Shown: in pieces, positions 40,146-49,097 of the stretch
How the letters are laid out: each line of letters opens with the position of its first letter
Numbering within the stretch: the first letter of the stretch is position 1
NCBI GenBank assembly: GCA_013289665.1
Contig: JABCZN010000017.1
Location: forward strand, 1-64,000
DNA from: Acidobacteriota bacterium
Lineage (GTDB): Bacteria; Acidobacteriota; Terriglobia; Acidiferrales; UBA7541
Length of the DNA: 64,000 nucleotides
Direction: 5' to 3'
Made by a program: the position numbers and the translations under genes
Notes under the pieces: generated by a model
Told to the model about the DNA's origin: nothing
What the model saw: the letters and a program-made list of their open reading frames with translations, nothing else
Databases searched by the model: none

Positions 40146-42665
40146 TTACTGGTTCGGATACTTTGGATATCCCAGGTACGTCCAGAAGTCGTTCAGATAG
40201 CCATTGGTGTTGGATGTGGAATCGAAGCCCTGCCCGCCGAACACCCAGATGTAATCAAAGGCGTCTTGCGGCCAGAAGGCCATGCCGCGGCGTCCGCCGG
40301 GCGTGCTGTTGGTAAACGGCACGTTGTAATTGTTCGGATCGTTTGGCGTTTTATACGAGCCGTTCTGGTTGACGTTGCTCGAACCCTTCCACCAAACCCA
40401 TTGGTTGAGAGCCGGCACATATTCCCAAACATCGTTCAGGAATCCGGTGCTCTGCGCCAGTGTGGAGCCATATCCCCACCCGCCGAAGAGCCAGAGGTTC
40501 CCCAGGCTGTCGGACCAGCCCACTCCGCTCCAGCGCGAGCCGGGAACGTTTCCGGCGGCGCCAGAAAGTTGCGTTCCGTAGAAGCCGTTTTGATTGGCCG
40601 TGCCAGCCGTGCCTCCACCGGCAACCCACGTCCACTGCCCGGTGGCGATGTCGAATTTCCAGAGATCGTTCAAAAGCGCTCCCTCAGCGGTTACCGTGCC
40701 GCCAGTGAGCCCATTCAGTGATCCGGGATTCCTGGTTCCGAGCGAATCCAGGCCCAGTCCACCGAAAACCCAGATGCTGCCTTGATTGTCCGCCCATACC
40801 ACCGGGGTTTGCCGTCCGCCGGGCCCGGCAACGTTGGCCGCACCGGGCGAGCCCAGCGTGCCGTAAGCACCGTTGTTCTGACCCACGTTCGAATTCGTCG
40901 GCCCCATCCATGTCCAGGTCTGGCCCGCGATGTTGTACTTCCACAGGTCGTTCAGCAGTCCCAGGTTTCCTGCCGAGTCGAACCCCTGTCCGCCGAACAT
41001 CCACACATTGCCCGCGGCGTCGGTCGTGAACCCTGCACCCCAACGTCCACCGGGAAATCCAGCGCCACCCACAGCGCCGTAAGTGCCCGTATTGTTGGCC
41101 GTCCCCACATTCGCGACAGCCGTCCAACTCCCCTGCTCAACATAGGATCCGACGTACTTCTGGCTAGGTTGTGATGCATCCAACATACCAGGGGTCCATT
41201 CCCAGATATCGTTCAGCAGTCCGATACTGGCACCGCTGACATTATTGGTGGTCACCCCCTGCCCTCCAAACAGCCACAGGTTTCCGGAGGTATCGCTCCA
41301 CGTTACGCTGCCCCAGCGCCCACCGGGGCCGGTGCCCGGCGTGCCACCCGTAGTGCCAGGGACGTAGGTCGATTCAAATTCTGTTAAGTCCCCCGTGCTG
41401 ACGCATTGAAAGCAGACGGTTGGGAACGGATTGCTGACCACGGCTCCCGCGGCTGTGGTGGTAATCGGAGCATTGGCTGGATACCACCCGCCGGTTCCCG
41501 CGTTAAACAGCCACAGATCATTCAGCAGGCCGGGCAGATCCGGGGGTGTCTTGGCCGTCAGTTCGAGACCATATCCTCCGAACAACCAATGCCTTCCTGA
41601 GCTGTCGGTCCAGGCGGCCGCATAATCTCGCCCACCCGGTGTATTGGTATCCGGAGTTGCGGGCGGAAAGAGCCCCTTGCCAAATTGGTTTGCGGTATTG
41701 GGACCGGATCTCCAGGTCCAGTCGTTGTGCTGGCAGTCGACCAGCACGCTAGAAACGTTGGCGGTCGTTATTCCGGTGTAGAAAAATACCCAGCAAGGCT
41801 GTGGCTGGCTCGTGGGGTCCACGAAAATCGAGACGTTATAAGCTCCGTTGGAGGTTACCTGAGTCGGGAACGTAAACGTCGTATCATTGCCGGTAACAAA
41901 AATATTATCGCCGCCGTTATTGAGCAGCTCCACAGTGTCGCCCGGGCCGTTGACCAGGCCAATCAGCGTTCCGCCGATGGTATACGTCGGTTGAGGACAC
42001 ACGATTTCAACCGTGGTGATGTTGCTGCTCACGGTGCCGGAGGGATTTACGACAACGCAAACCTGCGGCGGGTTGCTCGGCTGCGTCTTGATCGTCACCG
42101 CATAGGGACCACCACTCGCCACGGGCGTAGGGAAGGTGAAGTTAACATTGTTTGTGCCCGTGACCGTCACGGTATCCGTTCCATTGTTCGCCAAAACCAG
42201 TCCGCTGCCGGCCAAGCCCGAAACACTTCCTCCCACGGTGAACGTAGGAACGCAGGTGACCTGCACATTCGTGACATTCGCTGTCGGCGTACCCCTGTCG
42301 TTGGTCACGCTGCAATTTTGCGTAGGAGTCGAGGGCTGCGTCTTAACGGTGACTTTGTAACCGACGGCGGAGGTAACTGTGCCAGCGAATATGAAGGGGA
42401 TAGAGGGGCCCGTTGCCGTTATCTTCAGGTCGGTGGTGGAGTCGCCGTTATCCTCGAGGACCAGGCCGGTTCCCTGCAGACCAATGATTGTGCCGGCCAC
42501 TGTAAACGGTCCAGTCCCACCGCCACCCGTGCCGCCGCCCGTGCCACCGCCCGTGCCGCCGCCGGTCCCGCCGCCGGTGGTGCTGCCGCCTTTGAAGCCG
42601 CTGCAACCGCTGATGAGGAGCGCTGCAATCCCGAGCAGAGAAAGTGTCAATTTTTTCCTAGCCAT
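40146..42665 (-). CDS. Kelch-repeat lipoprotein
   Basis: The 839-residue protein has a lipoprotein signal (LLISGC, about 17-22), so it is anchored in a membrane. A linker of GGGT repeats follows. Three related units of about 75 residues come next (FTVAGTIIGLQG, FTVGGSVSGLAG, YTIGGTLIGLVN). About seven kelch-like blades then carry the repeated pattern GGR...W.D..GN.WLFGG.G...LLND.W, which should form a beta propeller. Function unknown; such proteins may bind sugars or other proteins at the surface. The ribosome site is GAAGAGG. Confidence 0.8.
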   Translation of the reverse strand: MARKKLTLSLLGIAALLISGCSGFKGGSTTGGGTGGGTGGGTGGGTGGGGTGPFTVAGTIIGLQGTGLVLEDNGDSTTDLKITATGPSIPFIFAGTVTSAVGYKVTVKTQPSTPTQNCSVTNDRGTPTANVTNVQVTCVPTFTVGGSVSGLAGSGLVLANNGTDTVTVTGTNNVNFTFPTPVASGGPYAVTIKTQPSNPPQVCVVVNPSGTVSSNITTVEIVCPQPTYTIGGTLIGLVNGPGDTVELLNNGGDNIFVTGNDTTFTFPTQVTSNGAYNVSIFVDPTSQPQPCWVFFYTGITTANVSSVLVDCQHNDWTWRSGPNTANQFGKGLFPPATPDTNTPGGRDYAAAWTDSSGRHWLFGGYGLELTAKTPPDLPGLLNDLWLFNAGTGGWYPANAPITTTAAGAVVSNPFPTVCFQCVSTGDLTEFESTYVPGTTGGTPGTGPGGRWGSVTWSDTSGNLWLFGGQGVTTNNVSGASIGLLNDIWEWTPGMLDASQPSQKYVGSYVEQGSWTAVANVGTANNTGTYGAVGGAGFPGGRWGAGFTTDAAGNVWMFGGQGFDSAGNLGLLNDLWKYNIAGQTWTWMGPTNSNVGQNNGAYGTLGSPGAANVAGPGGRQTPVVWADNQGSIWVFGGLGLDSLGTRNPGSLNGLTGGTVTAEGALLNDLWKFDIATGQWTWVAGGGTAGTANQNGFYGTQLSGAAGNVPGSRWSGVGWSDSLGNLWLFGGWGYGSTLAQSTGFLNDVWEYVPALNQWVWWKGSSNVNQNGSYKTPNDPNNYNVPFTNSTPGGRRGMAFWPQDAFDYIWVFGGQGFDSTSNTNGYLNDFWTYLGYPKYPNQ
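42505..42590 (-). repeat. GGGT-coding microrepeat
   Basis: Tandem units of about 12 bp encode the Gly-Gly-Gly-Thr linker behind the lipobox. Such a repeat can change length by slippage. Confidence 0.7.
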
Positions 42666-43038
42666 CGTTGTTCAACCTCTTCTATTTATCTCGTCGCTGA
42701 GGATTTTCGCGATCCCCGCTTGGATCCCTTGTGCTGACAGGTCATCACTCCCGCTCGGGTACTCGGCTCGCGCTCTTGCTTCAACCCAAGGCCTCGGGTC
42801 CACCCCGCGAATCAACCCAGGCACAAAATTTGAACCGAGTTTCCGTCAGGTATAGGAGTACTAAACCTGTAAGCGTAGTTTGCTGGTGGCTAGAAGCGTC
42901 CGCAAGATTCGGGAGAGGGGGGTGTGTTGAACTGGCTAATAACTGTGCGCGCTCACGGAGTTTCTGAATTTCTTACCTATCGAATTGACAAACAGTCGCC
43001 GGGCCGCCGCGGGTGCCGTGGCCAATTCCAATTTCCGT
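42666..43038. other. Leader region of the kelch lipoprotein gene
   Basis: No gene is seen. At 42848-42870, a sequence resembling the pilin leader element occurs (minus strand: ACAGGTTTAGTACTCCTATA). Several GC-rich inverted repeats lie between it and the start codon, so the transcript leader may be structured. Confidence 0.4.
42848..42870 (-). promoter_or_regulatory. Pilin-leader-like element upstream of the kelch gene
   Basis: On the plus strand CAGGT and ACCTG bracket TATAGGAGTACTAA. Like the element at 4667-4709 it has TATAGGA followed by an A-rich piece and CCTGT. It lies about 180 bp before the gene. Confidence 0.35.
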
Positions 43039-43731
43039 TTATTTCAGCCGATCAAGGTCGAAATGCGCCGTCACTATCCGGTGATCCGGCGACATCACCT
43101 GGATCATCAACTCACCGGAGCTAATCTCGCTCGCATCCAGTTCGAGATCCACTTGTGCCCCTGACAAGCCCCGTCCCCTACGGCTATAGAGGGGCTGACC
43201 CAGGATTTTCTTTGGTTCAATCACATGTTCTTGTGTGATACGGAATTGAAACTCACGCCAGAAATTTTCCCGGCGGTCGAGGATGTGGCCTCGGCTATCG
43301 GAGAAGATGTCAGATGGGGCAGGACCACCCGCAGGTAGATAGACGAAAACTCGAACTCCCACAATGTCAGACTGCGCGGCGTAGTCGATCTGCGCCTGTT
43401 GCGCGCTGTAGTTCGCCGTGCTCTCCGAGGATCGCTCGACAACTCGCTGGTAGGGCGTGTGCAGTTCAATCCTTCCCGCAAATGAACTCCTGTCCTGAGG
43501 CTGAGGATCCCGGATATATTGCCCAAGGAATTTCGCGACCGTTGCCCGGTCAGAGCTCTGGCCAAAAAAATAAGCCTCCCGAACCGCTTCGGGGGAGACA
43601 GGCCAGTCAAAGGCGCAGCATTCCGCTCCGATAGCCAAGGTAAGGAAGAGAATAATCAGCTTCAACAGCCGATTGAGCTTATCTTTTCCCAGATAACGCA
43701 CCGTCACACCCGGCGACCGCACAGTAATCAA
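43039..43731 (-). CDS. Exported protein of unknown function
   Basis: The protein is up to 230 residues long. It has an N-terminal hydrophobic segment (about 22-40, LLKLIILFLTLAIGA) that is probably a signal peptide, then a beta-rich domain with YFFGQSSDRATVAKFLGQYI. The start is uncertain: TTG at 43731 or GTG codons up to ten codons later. A TACAGT box ends 5 bases before the TTG. No family named. Confidence 0.6.
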   Translation of the reverse strand: MITVRSPGVTVRYLGKDKLNRLLKLIILFLTLAIGAECCAFDWPVSPEAVREAYFFGQSSDRATVAKFLGQYIRDPQPQDRSSFAGRIELHTPYQRVVERSSESTANYSAQQAQIDYAAQSDIVGVRVFVYLPAGGPAPSDIFSDSRGHILDRRENFWREFQFRITQEHVIEPKKILGQPLYSRRGRGLSGAQVDLELDASEISSGELMIQVMSPDHRIVTAHFDLDRLK

Positions 43732-43874
43732 ACTTCACTGTAGCACGCTCTATACGCCGCGTCCCCGCTGAAGTGCCGCGATAATTCGCGAGGAAAGCAT
43801 CTCCCGCCGCGCACACGGATAGCTTCGCTTGCGGGTTCCTCCGCCTTCCGCGCTTCCCTTGCAGTTCTTACCGC

Positions 43875-44888
43875 CTAGTTTGTCTGCCGGGCCACCACGG
43901 GCAGATCGACCGACCGCACTTGCGCGGTCATCTGCGTGGTCCGAAGCCAGTCAATCTGCTCTGTGCCCACAGCCCCGACCTTGCCGTTCAGCTCGTGGTA
44001 GTTCACCACGCCGGCGTCCATCCGGTACTTGGTCACTTCGAGCACCTCGTTCGACTTCAGTACCAGCGTTGTCACGCGAGTCGCGGGCAATGCCGCAACC
44101 GGCGCCGCTGTGTTCGTGGACATCGCCGCGGGGATGATGTTCTCGTTCGCGACGCTGGCCGGCTTTTCCGTTATGGCCGATTCCTGCACTGGCCCGGGCT
44201 GCGGCGTGGCAGGATACGCGCCTGGTTTGGGAATGTTGGATGAGGCGTAGGGCGGCCGGTCCGGATGGCTAGGGGCTGCCGAGACGTTGTACGGCACGGT
44301 GAGGGAAGCCGGCACGTTGTGCGGCACCACGATGGAGGCCGACAGATTTCTCGGCACCACGATGTCGTCCATCAAGCGCAATTGCAGCGGCTCTTCCCCT
44401 TTGAGGGCCGGCCGTGGCCCTCGCGCCGGCAACGTCAACACCTTCCAGGGCCACAGTGGCGGAATCATCCACTCGACGACGTCTCGCGTGGCGTGTCCTT
44501 TGCCTTTGATGTCTCCCTGCTTGTCCACCTTGTAGCCCTTCGCCGCGATCACTTTCGCCGGCAGCGGAACATCCCCCGTCGGCACGATCACGCGATCAAA
44601 CGTAATTTTCAGGTAGCCTTTGCCGACGAAGTGCCCCGGGTCCTTTTCCGCTTCCAGATGCCCGGCAAGCATGCTTCCCCGCGGAAACACGGTGTGGCCA
44701 AACTCCTGAAAACTCTTCAAATGACATAGCACCGGATCGCCCACCGACGCCGTCGCCGACGAGAAGTTCGGTTCACTCATAGTGCACTGCAACAGCGTCC
44801 CGGCGGGCACCAGGAGGTCCTGTGAGTGGACCCCGGTTGCCAACACCAGTAGCGTTACCGTGCTCACCAAGATGATGAGACGTTTCAT
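43875..44888 (-). CDS. Exported protein with a TrbI-like segment
   Basis: The 337-residue protein has a signal peptide (cleaved near VHSQ) and GGAGGAAG before the ATG. Residues 25-105 (VPAGTLLQCTMSEPNF, FPRGSMLAGHLEA) resemble the beta barrel of TrbI/VirB10 proteins. Later come VVPHNVPASLTVPYNV repeats, a Pro/Ala-rich stretch, and a C-terminal beta domain. No conjugation genes are nearby, so the fold may be used for another envelope role. Confidence 0.6.
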   Translation of the reverse strand: MKRLIILVSTVTLLVLATGVHSQDLLVPAGTLLQCTMSEPNFSSATASVGDPVLCHLKSFQEFGHTVFPRGSMLAGHLEAEKDPGHFVGKGYLKITFDRVIVPTGDVPLPAKVIAAKGYKVDKQGDIKGKGHATRDVVEWMIPPLWPWKVLTLPARGPRPALKGEEPLQLRLMDDIVVPRNLSASIVVPHNVPASLTVPYNVSAAPSHPDRPPYASSNIPKPGAYPATPQPGPVQESAITEKPASVANENIIPAAMSTNTAAPVAALPATRVTTLVLKSNEVLEVTKYRMDAGVVNYHELNGKVGAVGTEQIDWLRTTQMTAQVRSVDLPVVARQTN

Positions 44889-45210
44889 GGCTTCCTCCAG
44901 ATTATGGATTTCCGCAACGGCCTGGCGAGAGAGCCGTCAAACCGGTGACGACACCCGGCGCATCCCACTTCGGAGACACCAAGACGTCAACCCCGGTCTT
45001 GACCGCCACAACCCCGGTTGCCCGGAAAAGTTGCGCGCTTTGGAACTTTTCTTTGACAGTTTTCAGCCTAGCCGAGCACCCGGCTCCCCCATCCGGACGC
45101 ATGTGGCAAAACCTTTTTTGGGGGTCCGCCGCGAATTCTGCGATCGCAACCTGAGGGAACTTTTTCACCTCTCACCGCATTACCAGTAGTGCAGGCCAGG
45201 CAGGTAAGCT
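44889..45210. other. Gap upstream of the ECF sigma gene
   Basis: No gene is visible. GGAACTTTT occurs at 45042-45050 and again at 45156-45164, 114 bp apart, as expected for ECF-type -35 boxes. The -10 partners are unclear. Confidence 0.4.
45042..45164 (+). promoter_or_regulatory. Two possible ECF-type -35 boxes
   Basis: Two GGAACTTTT copies lie before the sigma gene. Many ECF sigma factors transcribe their own operon from GGAAC-type promoters. This is a suggestion only. Confidence 0.3.
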
Positions 45211-45876
45211 ATGCAAGACGCGCTGCCGGCATTCGTTCTAAGCTCGGAGGCACCACGCACCGCCATGAACGACTCCCCGGCTAACCCACAGACGAAGGCC
45301 GCGACTCCCAGTCCTTCCGACGAACACTTGATGCTTGGCTTCTCGCAGGGATCCGCCGAAGCCTTCTCGGAGCTCTTCGCCCGTTACAAGCAGCCACTGT
45401 TTGGATTTTTCCGGCGGCGTCTGACGGATCCCGCGCAAGCGGAGGAACTCACTCAGGAAACTTTCCTCGTCTTGTTGCGGTCCGCTTCACGCTATCGACC
45501 GCGCGCTCTCTTCCGCACCTATCTCTACGCAGTTGGTTTCAAGATTCTTCGCGGTCACCAGCGCAAAGCCGTGTTACGCGCTACCTTCTTTGGCGCACGC
45601 CCCGCCGCGCACGATCCCGCAGTCCACGATTCCCCTGACGCCAATCTCGCGATCCGCGAAGCACTAGCCAGGTTGGAGTCCACCGAACGTGAAATCCTGC
45701 TGCTCCGCGAATTCGAGCAGCTCAGCTATGCCGAAATCTCCGATCTCCTGCGCTTGCCTGTCAACACTGTTCGCTCGCGCCTGTTCCGTGCGCGCGAGGC
45801 CCTGCGCGACATCCTCACCGCCCCCGCGGCGCAAACCGTCGCAGCCAAACTCACCGCATCTGAGGAACATGTATGA
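45211..45876 (+). CDS. ECF-family RNA polymerase sigma factor
   Basis: The protein has 221 residues from 45211, or 203 from an ATG at 45265. Region 2 (AFSELFARYKQPLFGFFRRR, AEELTQETFLVLLRS) recognises the -10 element. Region 4 (LESTEREILLLREFEQLSY, LPVNTVRSRLFRAREAL) recognises the -35. The downstream anti-sigma gene overlaps by 4 bp. The signal is unknown. Confidence 0.92.
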   Translation: MQDALPAFVLSSEAPRTAMNDSPANPQTKAATPSPSDEHLMLGFSQGSAEAFSELFARYKQPLFGFFRRRLTDPAQAEELTQETFLVLLRSASRYRPRALFRTYLYAVGFKILRGHQRKAVLRATFFGARPAAHDPAVHDSPDANLAIREALARLESTEREILLLREFEQLSYAEISDLLRLPVNTVRSRLFRAREALRDILTAPAAQTVAAKLTASEEHV

Positions 45877-47138
45877 ACACCGCCGCACATCCCGTCGCAC
45901 CCGAAGAAGTCATGGCCTTTCTCGATGGCGAACTCCCCACTAGTGAGGCGCATTCCGTCTCTGAACACTTGAAGCACTGTGCCGATTGCTCCAGCCTTGC
46001 CGCACGACTTGGCGAGACGCAGCAGCGCCTTGCGTCCTGGAAGGTGGAACCGCTGCCCGCGCACGTTGAATCCTCAATTCGTCAAAGTGCGGAGCAAGAG
46101 GCTTTCCGCGCGAAAAATTCCTCGTCCACGCGGATTTTGGGAATTCGCGCAGGGTTCGGTTGGAAACCCCTTCTCGCCTTTTCACTCGTGGCGATCGCCG
46201 CTCTAATCCTGACCTCGCGCGCCGGGCGGTCTCCGCGGCGCGCGGATTATGTTGCCTCTCATGCCAGCAGCGAAGCAGGTGGAGTTGCCGGCCACGCAGG
46301 CGCGATAGGAGGCAGCGGCCAGCCGATCACCGACCAACAATCCAGAGAGCTCAAACAAGTCGTTACATTGCTTTCGTCAGGGATTGCGGGGGATTCAAAC
46401 GGACTTTTTCATGGGCTTGGAGTTCACGCTACAAACTCGTTTGTAATCGACGCCATGATCGCTCGCACCGCCTCCCTTTCGATAATGGTGAAGGATTTCG
46501 CGGCCTCCCGCTTGTCTCTCGATTCCATCCTTGTGCGTCATCACGGCTACACCGCACAGCTCAATGCCAGCACCTCAGAAAACGCGCAGCGCTCCATCAC
46601 CGCTTCGCTCCGCGTTCCCGCAAACGAACTCGCCGCTACGCTCGCCGAACTCAAGTCCCTCGGCCATGTGGAAAACGAATCGCAATCCGGCGAAGAAGTC
46701 ACCCAGCAGCACGCCGACCTGGTCGCCCGGCTCAAAAATTCCCGCGAAACCGAACAGCGCCTGCAAGCCATCCTGCTGCAGCGCACCGGAAAAATCTCCG
46801 ACGTCCTCGCCGTCGAACAAGAGATCGCCCGCGTCCGCGGCGAAATCGAGCAGATGGGAGCGGAACAAAAATCACTCGAGCACCGCGTGAATTTCGCCAC
46901 CATCGAACTGCAAATCTCTGAGGAATACAAGGCCAAGCTCGACAACTCTTCCCCGTCCGCCTCGACGCGAATTCACAACTCACTGGTTACCGGATATAAG
47001 AGTGCGGCGGAAACCCTGCTCGGCTTCGTCCTCTTCTTCGCTGAATCGGGCCTCACGCTGCTCATCTGGCTGGTCATTATTCTGGTGCCGGCGTTGCTGC
47101 TCGTTCGGCGCTATCGCCGCATTGCCGCCGCATTCTAA
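45873..47138 (+). CDS. Anti-sigma factor with zinc finger and DUF4349 domain
   Basis: The 421-residue protein has an N-terminal zf-HC2 finger (EHLKHCADC, about 31-39) like RsiW/RseA-type anti-sigma factors. One membrane helix (about 97-112) follows. The DUF4349 domain is periplasmic (ARTASLSIMVKDF, coiled coil AVEQEIARVRGEIEQM, FATIELQI), and a second C-terminal membrane helix (about 385-412) ends the protein. The fusion suggests that the DUF4349 part senses envelope state and controls the sigma factor. This is an inference from architecture. Confidence 0.85.
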   Translation: MNTAAHPVAPEEVMAFLDGELPTSEAHSVSEHLKHCADCSSLAARLGETQQRLASWKVEPLPAHVESSIRQSAEQEAFRAKNSSSTRILGIRAGFGWKPLLAFSLVAIAALILTSRAGRSPRRADYVASHASSEAGGVAGHAGAIGGSGQPITDQQSRELKQVVTLLSSGIAGDSNGLFHGLGVHATNSFVIDAMIARTASLSIMVKDFAASRLSLDSILVRHHGYTAQLNASTSENAQRSITASLRVPANELAATLAELKSLGHVENESQSGEEVTQQHADLVARLKNSRETEQRLQAILLQRTGKISDVLAVEQEIARVRGEIEQMGAEQKSLEHRVNFATIELQISEEYKAKLDNSSPSASTRIHNSLVTGYKSAAETLLGFVLFFAESGLTLLIWLVIILVPALLLVRRYRRIAAAF

Positions 47139-47545
47139 CGTCGCGCGCTGTGCGCCCGCTCTTCCTACTCGGGGAGAATCTCTGAAGTAAACTCATTCGA
47201 ATGTTCGTGCGTTCCGGTTTTGGGTCAGCGGAGTAAGGCGTTCATGACTTCGACTGACCCCTGGGTTTCCATCAAGCCAGCAGCGCTTCAGGAACTTTGC
47301 CCGCGACCCTGTTGGCTGCCGAGGCAATACCGGCACGATGTCTTTATATAACCTTGCAGTAATACTTTAAATGTCGGCGCGCCGACATTTTCTTCCGGCG
47401 CTTCGCGTTCTGGCTTAGAGGGTGGAATTCGCAGGTTATCACCAGTCAACAGCCACTCTTCCTGGTCGCTGGTCGCCGGCCGCTATCCGTCATCATTCGC
47501 CCTCTTCCTGCTACACTATCTTTCATCGCACTCAAGGAGATTGCC
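47139..47545. other. Gap between the anti-sigma gene and fumC
   Basis: No gene is seen. The stretch has a 7-bp inverted repeat (GGGTCAG 47222-47228 with CTGACCC 47254-47260) and the 22-bp palindrome listed separately. The fumC ribosome site AAGGAG is at its right end. Confidence 0.5.
47369..47390. promoter_or_regulatory. Perfect 22-bp palindrome
   Basis: AAATGTCGGCG followed by its exact reverse complement, then TTCTT. It could be an operator for a dimeric regulator of fumC or a terminator of the sigma operon. The absence of a loop and of a long T run favours an operator. Confidence 0.45.
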
Positions 47546-48961
47546 ATGAGTGAAGCCACGCAGTTCGCCAAGTCCGTCCCCACCCGCTCTGAATCCGACA
47601 GCATGGGCACCATCGATGTGCCGATGGACCGCTACTACGGCGCGCAGACGGCGCGCTCCTTGATTCATTTCGCGATTGGCAAGGACACCATGCCGCCAGA
47701 ACTGATTCGCGCGTTTGGCGTACTGAAGAAGGCGGCGGCTCTGGTGAATCGCGACCTCGGGAGACTTTCGGAAGAGAAAGCCAACCTGATCACCCAGGCG
47801 GCCGATGAAGTCATTTCCGGAAAGCTGAACGAGCACTTCCCTTTACGCATCTGGCAGACCGGCAGCGGCACGCAAACCAACATGAACGTGAACGAGGTGA
47901 TTTCCAACCGCGCGATTCAGATTGCGCGCGGGGAGATGGGCAGCAAGAAACCGATACATCCGAATGACGACGTGAATATGTCGCAGTCCTCGAACGACAC
48001 GTTTCCCGCGGCGATGCACATTGCGGCGGCGACGGAGACTTCGCGGCGGCTATTGCCCGCGGTGAAACGCCTGCGGGATGCGATTGACGCCAAGGCCAAG
48101 GAATTTAAGGATGTGGTGAAAATCGGGCGCACGCATTTGCAGGATGCCACGCCGCTGACCGTAGGGCAGGAATTTTCCGGATGGGTCAGCTTGCTGGACC
48201 GTGACGGCACGCGCATTGCCGTTGCGCTGGATGGACTGCTGGATCTGGCGATTGGCGGCACCGCCGTTGGCACCGGGCTGAATGCGCATCCAGAATTTGC
48301 GGAGCGCGCCGCGAGGAAAATCGCGGAGCTTACCGGGTTGCCGTTCCGTTCACACCCCAACAAATTTGCCAGCCTTTCGGCGCACGATGAAATCGTGTTT
48401 GCCAGCGGCGCGCTAAAGACGCTTGCGGCTTCGCTGATGAAAATTGCCAACGACGTCCGCTGGCTGGCGTCCGGGCCACGCTGCGGGCTTGGCGAACTAA
48501 TCATTCCTGAAAACGAGCCGGGCTCTTCGATCATGCCGGGCAAGGTGAATCCCACGCAGTCAGAAGCCGTGACCATGGTCGCCGTGCAGGTGCTTGGGAA
48601 CGACGCGGCCATCGGCTTCGCGGGCACGCAGGGCAATTTCGAGTTGAACGTCTACAAGCCGGTGATGATTTTTAATTACTTGCACTCGGTGGAGTTGCTG
48701 ACCGATGCGATGAATAGTTTCGTGGACCACTGCGTGGTGGGCATCGAACTCAACCGCGAAGTCATTGACAGCTATGTGCACAATTCCCTGATGCTGGTCA
48801 CCGCCCTGGCCCCGAAGATCGGCTACGACAACGCCGCCAAAGTAGCCAAGACCGCGCACAAAGAACACTCCAGCCTCCGTGAAGCCGCCGTAAAACTCGG
48901 CTTCCTATCCGGCGAAGAGTTCGACACCCTCGTCAAACCCGAAGACATGACCCATCCGTGA
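47546..48961 (+). CDS. fumC: Fumarate hydratase class II
   Basis: The 471-residue enzyme of the fumarase/aspartase superfamily interconverts fumarate and malate. It has SGTQTNMNVNEV, the HPNDDVNMSQSSNDTFP block, GRTHLQDATPLT and the signature GSSIMPGKVNP with the catalytic Ser loop. TQTNMNVNEV and HPNDDVN favour FumC over aspartase or argininosuccinate lyase. An AAGGAG lies 7 bases before the ATG. Confidence 0.96.
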   Translation: MSEATQFAKSVPTRSESDSMGTIDVPMDRYYGAQTARSLIHFAIGKDTMPPELIRAFGVLKKAAALVNRDLGRLSEEKANLITQAADEVISGKLNEHFPLRIWQTGSGTQTNMNVNEVISNRAIQIARGEMGSKKPIHPNDDVNMSQSSNDTFPAAMHIAAATETSRRLLPAVKRLRDAIDAKAKEFKDVVKIGRTHLQDATPLTVGQEFSGWVSLLDRDGTRIAVALDGLLDLAIGGTAVGTGLNAHPEFAERAARKIAELTGLPFRSHPNKFASLSAHDEIVFASGALKTLAASLMKIANDVRWLASGPRCGLGELIIPENEPGSSIMPGKVNPTQSEAVTMVAVQVLGNDAAIGFAGTQGNFELNVYKPVMIFNYLHSVELLTDAMNSFVDHCVVGIELNREVIDSYVHNSLMLVTALAPKIGYDNAAKVAKTAHKEHSSLREAAVKLGFLSGEEFDTLVKPEDMTHP

Positions 48962-49097
48962 GTTACGATCTCGAAGTCTGGTCGGTTCACCCGTTTGATC
49001 CAACCTCCCTCCGGGATAGGGAAAAGTGGGATAAGGTCGCGCCATGCATCCAATGGGTTTTGGTACACGTGGCATTATTAGGAAGCAGGGAGGCTGG

